This document shows, piece by piece, positions 1 through 9,753 of a stretch of 64,000 nucleotides of DNA. Numbering within the stretch: position 1 is the first letter of the stretch; every line of letters starts with the position of its first letter. The stretch comes from Fragilaria crotonensis (Eukaryota; Bacillariophyta; Fragilariophyceae; Fragilariales; Fragilariaceae): assembly GCA_022925895.1 (NCBI GenBank), contig JAKSYS010000127.1, forward strand, positions 1-64,000, written 5' to 3'. The notes beneath the pieces are model-generated. The model worked only from the letters and a program-made list of their open reading frames with translations. It had not been told where the DNA came from and ran no database searches. The translations under genes and the position numbers were made by a program.

Positions 1-149
1 ACCCTACTGTAGGCTTCGAAACCAAAGAATGTCTCGAAGTTCACAGCAACTCCACTAATGGTGAGAGTTGCTTGTCAAAGGTGACAGTGCGTGAACAATG
101 AGAACACCCTACCACAGCTACTACAGTTTCACTGGTGGTGGTCGCCAAT

Positions 150-800
150 CCTTATCAATCGCAGTTGGTTCCTCTGTTCCAAATGACAGCTACTTCAAAA
201 CAAATGCTTCTAATGGAAGACTGTTGTACAAAGTGATCGCTGCAAAACCAGGAACTCGTAGTCCTTGAGAATTGTGTCAATCACGAAGTGCTACCAAGTG
301 CTACCAAGTTTTCGTTTCAATTCGAGTCAGAATCCGTTTCCAACACTTCCAAACAAATGCTTCTAATGGAAGACAATTGTTAAAAGAGATCGATGCGGAA
401 TACCTCCTCGCAGACCAGATCTTCCTTGTCCCAAAGGAGTGCCGGTTAGCTACTTGTCCCAAATTGAGTCCGATCAGGTACAACACTTGAAAACAAATGC
501 TTCAAATTGAAGACAAATGCTCAAACTGATCGATGCCTTGCCACAAGGCAGCACTTGCTTGTTGAAATCAGAATCAGGTTGCCTATCTTCCACTTCGAGA
601 CAAATGCTTCTAATGGAAGTCAAATGCTAGAAGAGAATGATGTGGCACCAGGTCCTTGTCGCGGAGCATCTACTTCCTTACAATGGTATTTGTTACAACC
701 CGAGTCAGATCGGGTATCAAACAGTTCGATCAAAGGCTTCTAATGGAAGTCGATTGATCGAAGTGATTGATGCAAGAAACAATCAACACGCATTCGAGAC
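150..800. repeat. Degenerate interspersed repeat, about five copies
   Basis: A core resembling ACAAATGCTTCTAATGGAAG recurs near 200, 354, 494, 601 and 731. Each is followed by a less conserved stretch that often contains GATCGATGC or GATTGATGC. A weaker relative lies near 50. The spacings are about 153, 140, 107 and 130 bases, mostly not multiples of three, so the repeats change frame and are not one coding repeat as they stand. Short open frames spell a TNASNG-like peptide at each copy. I do not recognise the family. Confidence 0.6.
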
Positions 801-839
801 TGTTTTGTGCACTTCCCACTGCTCTTATCGCACGAGCAT

Positions 840-2090
840 CATGACGTGAAATGGGACTGCATGCGCACTATAGGAATGATAGGACATAGAAGTCCACCAA
901 GAAATAAAGTCCCACAAAACACTACCTGGGACTACACTTTCGATCATACAATTTGTAAGACTAAGAAAATACGTATGCTAATTTTCTTTTGTGTGTAAAG
1001 TGTACATAGAAAAGACTATATTTAATTGTACGCATGCAACGTATATATATTGTGATGATTTTAGCTTAAATACAGGCGAAAATGCATGTAAGAAAACACT
1101 GTATGTAATGTTATATATTCAGATGTATATAGGCTTAATACATGCAAAAACACGAGTGGACACGATCGTTGCATCATATGCACTATTCACCGTGCAGTTA
1201 CACGAATGTTTTTCGCATGACTGCCACCAAAACACATGGAGGAACGGAAAACGTCACCGTAGTAACACGAGACCGATAGGGTGTAAAATGCGGATACAGA
1301 GTCTATCACCACATCGTGACCCGGTCAAAATACACGTACGTCACAGCGCACGCAAAAATTACATGTAATGCAAACGTACTTAGACCAGCACTGATATGTG
1401 GTACATTGACGTACTATACTGCGCAAGCATGGTGTGACGTGCAGTACAAATGCACAACAGCGTGAACGTCGACGTGACAGGAAGTATCGCCATTCGCCAT
1501 ACTACAGCGTACAGTGTGACCAACGGCTCGCACAGCGTTGTGTGTATGCATACAATTTAACGTACCGGTACGTAGTATACGTACACTATCATCGTATTGA
1601 ACAAAGCAATACAGCAATACAGCATGCACAATCCAGTGTGCTCTACAGGTACATACTACACTGAACATGAACAATGCTAGTACCGCCGTACCTGCTAGTA
1701 CAAGAACACGGTACAAGTGTACTAGTACTGTTCTTCACTGTGACTAATGTACTATACTTCTTAGGCACTCGAACCAGCATTCCTTGAACGACTAAAAATT
1801 CAAATGCAGACACTATCATTTTTTGGATACATAACGGAAATGCATTTACATACCACTTTGTAGTATGATACGAATAGAAATGTAATCAGTACGAATAAAA
1901 TATGAATTACAAGTACAACCAGCCTTTGTGATGTATGTACAAATTGTTAAGCACTAGTAATGTATATACAATATATTGAAATTTGGTTGTGGATGTGTTT
2001 GAAAACATGGCGCAGCAACACAAAATATAAGGAGCACGAGCACATGTAGGAGAGCATTACAAAATCACTTTGTGCAACACGGAATCACAC
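840..2090. other. GTAC-rich intergenic DNA, no gene seen
   Basis: No convincing coding region. From about 1,370 to 1,760 the tetramer GTAC and nested palindromes around it (for example CGTACCGGTACG near 1,560) occur far above chance. The rest is AT-rich. Only short, low-quality open frames are present on either strand. Confidence 0.5.
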
Positions 2091-2096
2091 ACCTGA

Positions 2097-3789
2097 GTGA
2101 GAATCATGGCAGGGAGGAAGAGGAGATCACGTGAAGACAATGAAGGAAATGAAGAGAACGTGGACCCGAATGAGGATAGGAGGGACAAGAGGCAAGAATG
2201 GCAAGAGAAACAAGGAGGTCAGGTAGGCACAGCACAAGGAAGAAATGAACGAGAGCCAAATGCACCAAATCAAGACCAGGTAGATCATTCGAGAAGCCAA
2301 TCTCCCACTAGAGGTAGTGGAAATGCAGCTGATCACCACTCTCCATTTAGAGGTGGTCATCATGCTCGGCACCACTCTCCATCTAGTAGAGGTGGTAATG
2401 AAGGCTCTCACCAACATCAACAAGGAATACAAGAGAGACAGCGGAACCAGCAAAATCAAGGACGGACTGATGACTCAAGAAGCCAATCTCCCACTGGAGC
2501 TAGTGGTAACGCAACTGATCACCACTCTCCATTTAGAGGTGGTCTTCATGATCGGCACCGCTCTCCATCTAGAGGTGGCAACCCAGGATCTCGACAATAT
2601 CGAAACAATCCTCATGATTGGCATCGACATAATTGTCAACCTGATCATCGCTCTCCATTTAGAGGTAATGATCAGGTGCAGGATGACACTCCATTTAGAG
2701 GTCGTCCTGCTGACAGATTGTGGCAACGTCAACGTGCCCATGAATCCCACCGTTGTCATCCGCGGGAAGGTGGCGCCAGATCTCGAGGACGATGGAGTCG
2801 GAGGGATGAGGCTTCTTTGTCTGGAAGTGAATCCAGTTATGATTCAGGATTTTCCTTGACTGACGATGACGGTCCTCTGTCTCGTCGATCAAGAGGACAA
2901 ACTGGTGAGGATAATATCCGAAAAAGGCTATGTCATACAGAACTGCCCATGATAGTCAAAGAAGCACATCGTTGATAGAATTCAAGTCGTTGTAAAGGGA
3001 ATGATATTCAGGAAGATGAAGTTCATTACGAGTGAGGCAATGTTCAATAGAGCAATGAAGATTGTTCTTGAAACTGAAGAACCAGATGACGAGGACGAAT
3101 TTGTGAGGATATACAAGACATGTGTTGTTGGCAGCATCAATGGCAAGAGAAGTACCTGTGAGCAGGCAGGTGGGAGGATTGTCAAGGAACTACTTCGTCA
3201 ACTTGATTACGCCAACGCAGATGATCTTAACCCACCATACTCAATGCAGACACTTGAAAATTGAGGCAAGGAGAACATGAACTTGACAAGAAAGCATTTC
3301 AGTGGTTTATTGGGGAGTTTCTGGCATGTGTGTCGGAAAGAAAGTTGGGGAGGAAAAGTACTATTACAGGGTATCTGAAGCTGTTGTGGACAAGGGAAGT
3401 CAAGAACTTGTGGTAACAGTGTCTGATGAGGCTTTTGCTCTCCTCCTTTACGAGAATTACATTGAAAAATGGATAACACGGTATCACACAGAACGCCGTG
3501 GCGAGAAGGCTGATACGAAGATCACGGGCAAATACACATCATCGGTAATGGATCACTGCCTGTATGGAGGGTGGAGGAGGGAGTTGCGAGATTCAATGAA
3601 TTGTCGATGCTTGTAGATAGGGACAGAAAGAGTGCTAATGCAAAGAAAGCTGAAGAAGAAGTGCTCCTTGCATTGAGGAGACAAAAATTTGGAGATCGCG
3701 TGGACAATGACATTCTGAGAGACCCCGAGGAAGAAGGAGGGAGACGGCGTGTTATGCCTGAAGCAGTAGAGGCGTTTTGTGAATTGTAA
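2097..3789 (+). pseudogene. Arg/Ser/Gly-rich protein plus conserved C-terminal region, unknown family, broken reading frame
   Basis: I do not recognise this gene. The first open part (2097-2975, about 290 residues) is hydrophilic and rich in R, G, S, H and Q, with repeated HHSPFRGG and SRSQSPT blocks like those in RNA-binding or nuclear speckle proteins. Directly downstream, three further open stretches (about 2960-3264, 3267-3412 and 3302-3789) in changing frames read like an ordinary globular protein. Recognisable pieces are a stretch with EPDDEDEFVRIYK, one with SDEAFALLLYENYIEKW, one with KYTSS...CLYGGW, and a final coiled-coil-like segment rich in K and E. At least three frame changes separate them. 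This could be a decayed member of a multicopy family, a gene with unrecognised small introns, or a gene affected by base-calling errors. No promoter or TIR could be assigned. The assignment as a single locus is inference from order and spacing. Confidence 0.45.
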
Positions 3790-4378
3790 TTGTAACAAGA
3801 ACAATGAAATGCTCACGATATAGAATTTTGTCATTATAGGGACACATTGCACAGAGACGCACTACTGGGAGTACATCGGTACAATCAGATGGTGTGTTGT
3901 ACGGTGAATGTGACAGATGGAATACAAAGAAGAGAGCGTAACATAGATATCACATGATCAAAGATGTGACACACTGTACAGTCAGTGTGACAAGGCTGTA
4001 CTATAATCGAAAAACATTAGTCCTTTGTACCATTTTGTGGTACGCAATTAGTAGGGGGAGTACTATTTTGTTCAGGTGTACCAAAAATTGATACACAAAA
4101 AAACCATGGTACAAATCTGTACCGGACTCAAAAAAATATTTTACAGTTACCACCATATGGTAGGTGTACAACCCGGAACCCTCTGAGGTATGTGCATGAA
4201 TTCAAATTCAAATTCAGAGCAGGGAGGGCAGGCGTGGTGAATTGATTGAGAAAATATGTCGAGGAAAGGAAACAAAATTCCCATCTTGAACAGCTTCCAC
4301 TTGTAGCTAAATTTTCTACAAGGTCCTTAAGTAACGTGTCGTACGATGACGAAAAATAGGTGACAGTTAATCGGATCC
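3790..4378. other. Intergenic, no gene seen
   Basis: Follows the broken 2.1-3.8 kb locus. It holds short GTAC-containing palindromes around 4,000-4,150 and a small direct repeat of TTCAAA near 4,200. No coding region is supported. Confidence 0.4.
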
Positions 4379-4765
4379 GTTTAATTAAGGCGATCCGGCC
4401 GGCGCGCCTTCTGACGCCTTAATTAGTGGATTAAGGCGCGAAATTTGGGTCCATAGAAGGCGCAGCGGAAGGCGCAGGTAGGTTTCTACTGGGCTACAGT
4501 ACTACGGAAACGATTGACAGTACAGTGTACAGTGTATACTGTAGTACTGTGTACATTAGAGAGGTGGTTTCTCTAGTAAGATATTCACGTACAGTGCGTA
4601 CGGTAGTATGTTAACTGTGTAGAAGCTACTCTAGTATAACATTCACGTACGATGCCAACGGTAGTATGTTAACAGCGTAGATTGTACGTGCCTTTCAGAA
4701 GGAGCGATTTTGAGGTCTTGAGAAGGCGATCCAGCTGTTGTGCCAGGCAGGCGCCTTAATTAAAC
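4379..4765. mobile_element. MITE-like element with 14-bp terminal inverted repeats
   Basis: The sequence GTTTAATTAAGGCG at 4379-4392 is repeated exactly in inverted orientation at 4752-4765. Both ends contain TTAA directly next to GGCG/CGCC. If TTAA is the target site, the element proper would run GGCG...CGCC (about 4389-4755). The subterminal parts carry further AAGGCG/CGCCTT motifs in both orientations. The interior has no coding capacity and includes a 58-bp direct repeat. A TTAA target would fit piggyBac-type elements, while GGC...GCC ends also occur in PIF/Harbinger MITEs. The palindromic ends prevent a choice between them. Confidence 0.55.
4571..4686. repeat. 58-bp direct repeat, two diverged copies
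   Basis: Copies begin CTCTAGTA at 4571 and 4629 and share ATTCACGTAC and GGTAGTATGTTAAC at the same offsets, with scattered substitutions. They lie in the middle of the MITE-like element and form its internal duplication. Confidence 0.7.
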
Positions 4766-5102
4766 ACCCCTGTGTATGCTTCATCCAATTACTACCGTAG
4801 ACCCCCTCTATCGTACATAACTCCGGTACTATCCACACTTAATGTCACTGTCTCTAACTACGGGGCACTACAAAGTATGCATATGTACATACAATATACA
4901 GTACGCGGCCAACGGCCGCCCGCCAGTTTGTCGTAGCCCATATACCGATTGCCGCGCGGCCAACGGCCGCCCGTCAAACTACGGGGCACGGGGCACTACA
5001 AAGTATGCATATGTACATACAGTTTGGCGTACAACGTACCCCATATACCGATAGCCGCGCGGCCAACGGCCGCCCGTCAGACTGGTTACTTCATTATGTA
5101 AA

Positions 5103-5244
5103 TAATAAGATTGTCTTGTGTCCCATAAGATAAAAAATTCCACAGACATGAAGAACCGGACGAAATAGATGGAGACAACGATGGCGTACATGTATACGGA
5201 ACGCTGTGTACCAGTACCGTGCACGCCCCGGCCAGACGTCTTTA
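5103..5244 (+). repeat. 145-bp dispersed repeat, copy 1
   Basis: About 95 percent identical by eye to 7396-7544, in the same orientation. Shared landmarks are ATAAGATTGTCTTGTGTCC, GAAGAACCGGACGAAATAGA, GATGGCGTACATGTA and GCCCCGGCCAGACGTC. Confidence 0.8.
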
Positions 5245-5782
5245 TCAAAAGTATACGTACCTGAAATTCGGCTTCCATGGACCGTTTCCGTCCGGACCGG
5301 ATGTACGTCCGGACGAAATCTTGGCGTAGCGCACATACCGAAATCTCGGCCAGACTTTTGTGATATCCTCACGCCGGTTATAAAACGTTTTTGTTGGCGG
5401 ACGAAACTATTTGTACTGATTGCCGTAGGCATGAATGGTATGCTCGGCCAGACGATTGTTCCTGACCGAACGATGCATTTTTTCATACGGAAAGCCGTGT
5501 GCCAGTATGCCAGTACAGTGCACGGCTCGGCAAGACCACGAAAGTATTGAACACTGAACTTTGGAAAACAGTACTGCATACCAGTGTATTTATGTACATT
5601 TAACGGAGCTGCAGTACAGTACTGCAGTGTGTCGCAGAGCTGCAGTATGTATGACATAGAGTATGTACTGCACGTCTGCAGGATGTCATGCAGGATGTCC
5701 AAGTGCTGCAGTATGAAAACGTATATAGTATAGTAGTATAGTATATATGACATGCGGATACTTCCAACAGGAGCTGCAGTAA

Positions 5783-6873
5783 GGCCCACCCTTTTACGGT
5801 ACAGTAGCGAAAAGTTGCAATGAAAAACTGACCCCCCAACTTTTTTTTTGTGTTCGCCAGTTGGTCCGATGTCCGATCTCAACTTTTCGATGAAAAGTTG
5901 AGAGCATCGAGTCGAGTGAATCATAAAGTGGAACAACACCAGCGACGACGACCCCGGCACCAGACGTCGCGAGTCGCGACGACGACACTAGCGACGGCAA
6001 TGTCGCTCGTCGTCGACGTCAACGAGCAACACTGACGACGACAGTGTCACTTGACCTCGCGGCGATGACGACGAACGACGACGGCGACTAGAGACGCTAG
6101 CGACGACGAGGAGGCGACACGAAACCTCGCCACGACGACGACACAGGCGAAAACGGCGACACTAGATGTTACCAACGAGGACGAGCGACACTAGCAACGA
6201 CGAAGACGGCGACTAGAGTGGCGACCATGACGAGGACAACGGCACTATGATAGACCTCCTGGCGACGACGACGACGACGACGACACTAACAACGACAAGG
6301 CGACAGTGGACGTTGTCGACAAAGACACAAGCGACGCTCGCGACGGCAACACTAAATCTCGCGACGACGAAGACGACGGCATCACTTGACGTCGTCGACG
6401 ACAACGACACTAGCGACCCTACTCCTTGCGACACTAGACGCTAGCGGCCATGATGGCGACGCTTTCCGAGAACTGCTTCCTCAAATGTTACCATGTATGG
6501 CATTAGCTTATATTTGGTCTAAACTAAGGATTTACTACGTCTACTCTCTAGCTAATCCTAACAAAACAACTATCGTGCATTATTGCCACTCGTCGTCGTC
6601 GTTCTCGAGATCAGTAGGGAAACGAATGCGGGAGGGGGCTGCAAGCTGCAAGTATTCTCTGCAGTCATCAATGAGACAGTGTGCGGTGGAATTGCCTGAA
6701 AGAATACTGGAGTACTCCAAGTATGGAATAAAATGCGACACTAGGATAAAGAATGACCCGGAAAACACAACTTTATTTGTATTCACGATAAGGCCGGGGA
6801 AACGACATTTTCTCAAACAAAAGTTGGGGGGTCAGTTTTTCATCGCAACTTTTCGCTACCGTAAGGGTGGGCC
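5783..6873. mobile_element. Non-autonomous PIF/Harbinger-like DNA element with ~60-bp TIRs and TAA target duplication
   Basis: The left end (5783-5843) begins GGCCCACCC and contains GCGAAAAGTTGC, then ATGAAAAACTGACCCCCCAA. The same sequence appears inverted at the right end (about 6820-6873), with one substitution and two small length differences. The element is flanked by TAA at 5780-5782 and TAA at 6874-6876. A 3-bp TAA/TTA duplication with GGC/GGG-starting ends is typical of PIF/Harbinger elements. No transposase is visible. About 5,930-6,450 is low-complexity DNA made of CGA-type triplets (GACGACGAC and variants), and the remainder has no conserved gene. I therefore infer a non-autonomous element whose interior has been filled by triplet expansion. 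Confidence 0.65.
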
Positions 6874-7395
6874 TAAGACAAATGAATTCAGAACAAAACA
6901 TTTTTTGAACCAGACCCCCTCTACAACATTCGAGGCCAACGGCCGCCCGTCAGACTGGTTACATAATAAGATTTTCTTTTCCGGTCCGGACGAAATACTG
7001 CCGTAGCCCAGATAGGGAAAGCCCGGCCAGACTTTTGTGATAAGGGACGCCGGTCCTTTAACGTCTCTATTGCCTATTAGTACTCATTGCCGTAGGCAAT
7101 GGACGAACTGTTACTTCTCAAACATCCAGAAAAGATTTTCTTGCGTCCGTCCGCAACGGACGAAATACTGGCGTAGCCCAGGTACGGAAAGCCCGACCAG
7201 CCAGACGCCGAATGTCCTTTAACGTCTCTGTTGCCGGACGAAACACGAATCTATTCGCACTCATTGCCGTAGGCATACAGTATATGTACAGATCGTACTA
7301 AAACTACTAAAACAACGCACACCATAAAAACTGAACACTAAAAATCTACACAGAATCAACGCGGCCTTGGGCCGCACATATCCAGTCTGGTAATA

Positions 7396-7544
7396 TAATA
7401 AGATTGTCTTGTGTCCGGTAAGATAAAAAATTCGAAAGACATGAAGAACCGGACGAAATAGATGAAGACAACGATGGCGTACATGTAATGTATACGGAAC
7501 GGTGTGTACCAGTACCGTGCACGCCCCGGCCAGACGTCTTTATC
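7396..7544 (+). repeat. 145-bp dispersed repeat, copy 2
   Basis: Direct copy of 5103-5244 with a few substitutions and a small insertion after GTACATGTAA. It ends about 40 bases before the glycosyltransferase start, so it may lie within that gene's promoter or 5' leader. Confidence 0.8.
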
Positions 7545-7585
7545 TGTACTGAGTTCTTGTATTCTATCCATTTGCACAACGCGAG

Positions 7586-8446
7586 ATGAGCATGACAAAG
7601 ACATGGATGGTGGTGCGCCTTTCCTTGGTGACCATGCTGCTTTGGAGATCTTGTGATGTGATGTTTGGTGCTTTTTCATCCTTGACAAATGGTCAACACC
7701 ACAGGTCCTTGCCACTCATGACGAATGAGTCATACTCGGAATACTGTGCTGGAGTGGACACATCTGATGATTCGTATGTGCCTCGTATTGTTCATCAAAC
7801 GTACAAAAGTCATGACCTTCCAGAGAATTTTCGCATGTGGCGAGATGAGTGTCAAAGGTTGAATCCATGCTGGGAGTTCAGACTTTGGACCGATGAAGAC
7901 AATTTGGATCTGGTGAGGACATCGTTTCCAGAGTTGCTCCCAACCTACGAAGGGTACAATCTCAACATTAAGCGAATCGATGCAGCTCGCTTCATGATGC
8001 TCCACAAATTCGGAGGTGTCTACATGGACTTGGATCTAGCGTGTATCCGAAGCTTCAATGAATCCACCTTTCAAGAGCCAGATACCTTCTATGCGGCACA
8101 GCAGCATTCTAATTGGGCATCTATATCGAATCGTCTTCAACGAGTCGCCAACGCCTTCATGGCATCACCACCTCGTCATCCATTCTTGGACAAGATACTC
8201 CAAAAGTTACCCACCACCATGGAAGAAATGGTAGTGTGTGCTGCCGGACCATGCTTTTTGACCAATGCGATTGATCAAGAAGGGCAGAATGAAACGATTG
8301 TTGAATATGCTCTCAAAGACATGTTCTCCGTCAGCTGCCACGATGATAGAACCGGACTAGAGCTGTGCGCTACGAATACAACTGCATGCAAGGAACGTTA
8401 CCCAGGATACTTGGTCTCGTATTGGACACATACTTGGACTAATTGA
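7586..8446 (+). CDS. DXD-motif glycosyltransferase (Gly_transf_sug / GT32-like)
   Basis: Encodes 286 residues. A short N-terminal hydrophobic segment (about residues 8-30) looks like a signal anchor, so a type II Golgi enzyme is likely. The catalytic region starts with PRIVHQTYKS (about residue 59), followed by a W..C...NP.WE...W stretch. It then has the I(K)RIDAARFMMLHKFGGVYMDLDLAC block (about residues 130-155), in which DLD is the nucleotide-sugar and metal-binding DXD motif. This arrangement is that of the OCH1/SUR1-like alpha-mannosyl- or glucosyltransferase family, which transfers a sugar from a nucleotide donor to a glycan or lipid. Acceptor and sugar cannot be read from the sequence. 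Length is near normal for the family and the frame is intact. A second ATG lies two codons in (MSM), so the start could be either. No operon partners are expected in this genome. Confidence 0.88.
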   Translation: MSMTKTWMVVRLSLVTMLLWRSCDVMFGAFSSLTNGQHHRSLPLMTNESYSEYCAGVDTSDDSYVPRIVHQTYKSHDLPENFRMWRDECQRLNPCWEFRLWTDEDNLDLVRTSFPELLPTYEGYNLNIKRIDAARFMMLHKFGGVYMDLDLACIRSFNESTFQEPDTFYAAQQHSNWASISNRLQRVANAFMASPPRHPFLDKILQKLPTTMEEMVVCAAGPCFLTNAIDQEGQNETIVEYALKDMFSVSCHDDRTGLELCATNTTACKERYPGYLVSYWTHTWTN

Positions 8447-9753
8447 TCATGATTCCGACCGTGATCTTTGATGTAGTACCAGTCAATCTACGAATCCTTG
8501 TCTTGGTGGAGCTCAAGGAACTTGCGATCTTTTACGTCAAGGGTAATGGACACCATCCATCTCCTCCGGAAAGTGACTCCCAGTGCCGGTCGAGGGCCAC
8601 TTGTCAAAGGCTTCTTTAATATATAGATCTTTATGTTCGTTTATTGTAAGCTTCTTGAAGCTGCGCTCCGAGCATATCTATTGCTCTTGCCACGCGTGGG
8701 GGGGGGGGACCCAACTCGATATCGAAGCAGGTGGAAACCATCGTTCCCGCTAAGGTCAGCTGCTCTTCCAAATACAGCTTTAAGCCCTAGATCGGCAAGT
8801 CGAGATCCTTGAAGCGTGTAGGGCTGCGGTATTTATAGTGAGTTTGCGGGAGAGAGTTGACGCGCCGTTGCGCATGGTTCATAGCTGGCGCAAGGATCTG
8901 AACTAATCAATCTATAGGTCCAACGCAAATGCCCATTCGGGGTATCTTGAGGGATTGGCACGACTGATGATGATGCATGTTAGCGTATTTGAGAATGATG
9001 CAGGTGCACCGTCAGACGTATGATCGAAGGGCTAATGTTGGCAGCAATGTACATGGTTCTTTGAGTGCTTCTGGAGATCGGGCACAGCATTCTGTCGAGG
9101 CAAGCATAAATCTGGACGATGGCAACAATGTTGGTAGAAGGTGGTCGTGGTGAAGTCATAAAAGTCTACGACAACTTCACATTCACAGTACCAGTACCAG
9201 GTAGAGCATTCGCTATATGCATAGTGCCATAGTCTACAAATATCTACTGGAGTACATGTACTGGGACATCGGAGTACTGTACTGTGTCTTCGGTGGAATG
9301 TGGGATCGAAACGTTTAATGGTGACGGTACACTGTACACCTTACACTGTACACGATACACGATACACGGTACACGGTACACGGTACACGTTACGTCTACT
9401 AGTACCGTACTTCAATGCAGTACTCCTGTACGAGGTGTTACTGGTATGCATATGCATACAGGTACATGTATCATACTATCATACTGATCTCCGTGCTTTA
9501 CGATCCTCACGCAATGGGCAAATATCACACAGAGAAAATTCACAGGATTCGAACACTCGAAGCAGGCGATGCTTGCTCCTGATAGTAAACATTTATACCG
9601 TCTGTTTGTTTTCATACGTGAACACATCGCTTTATAATCCACATGATTCAGCCTTCAGACTGCATAACTCTGTCAGTCTGCAACCGCTAACGCAAAGTGA
9701 AGATTACAACCCAAATCGCTTCCTCCCCCCCTTCCTTCGCGTTTTGAAACACG
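8447..9753. other. Intergenic, no gene seen
   Basis: Contains a G run of about ten near 8,700 and GTAC-rich DNA from about 9,180 to 9,490, including a 7-bp minisatellite. I see no supported coding region or structural RNA. The last 50 bases precede the LRR gene start. Confidence 0.4.
9351..9392. repeat. 7-bp tandem repeat CACGRTA
   Basis: Six units: CACGATA twice, CACGGTA three times, then CACGTTA. The array sits within GTAC-rich DNA upstream of the LRR protein gene. Confidence 0.8.

Larger units (their letters stand above)
4900..7545. repeat. Patchwork of 130-150 bp dispersed repeats
   Basis: Several repeat types alternate here. The block GGCCAACGGCCGCCCG occurs near 4907, 4957, 5060 and 6933, the first three with CCCATATACCGAT nearby. 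A second block with GGACGAAAT, CGTAGC, CGGCCAGAC and TTGCCGTAGGCA occurs near 5300-5435, 6970-7100 and 7145-7275. A third, about 145 bp long, occurs at 5103-5244 and 7396-7544. No coding region is supported. The 1.09-kb inverted-repeat element at 5783-6873 appears to have inserted into this array. The repeats could be a decayed satellite or remnants of one larger mobile element. Confidence 0.55.

Noticed and set aside
6386-7006. 206-codon plus-strand frame
   Set aside because: It starts in CGA-triplet DNA and crosses the end of the inverted-repeat element into dispersed repeats, so it is a chance frame.
8700-8830. Possible tRNA-like segment after the G run
   Set aside because: No acceptable cloverleaf with T-loop and anticodon arms could be drawn.
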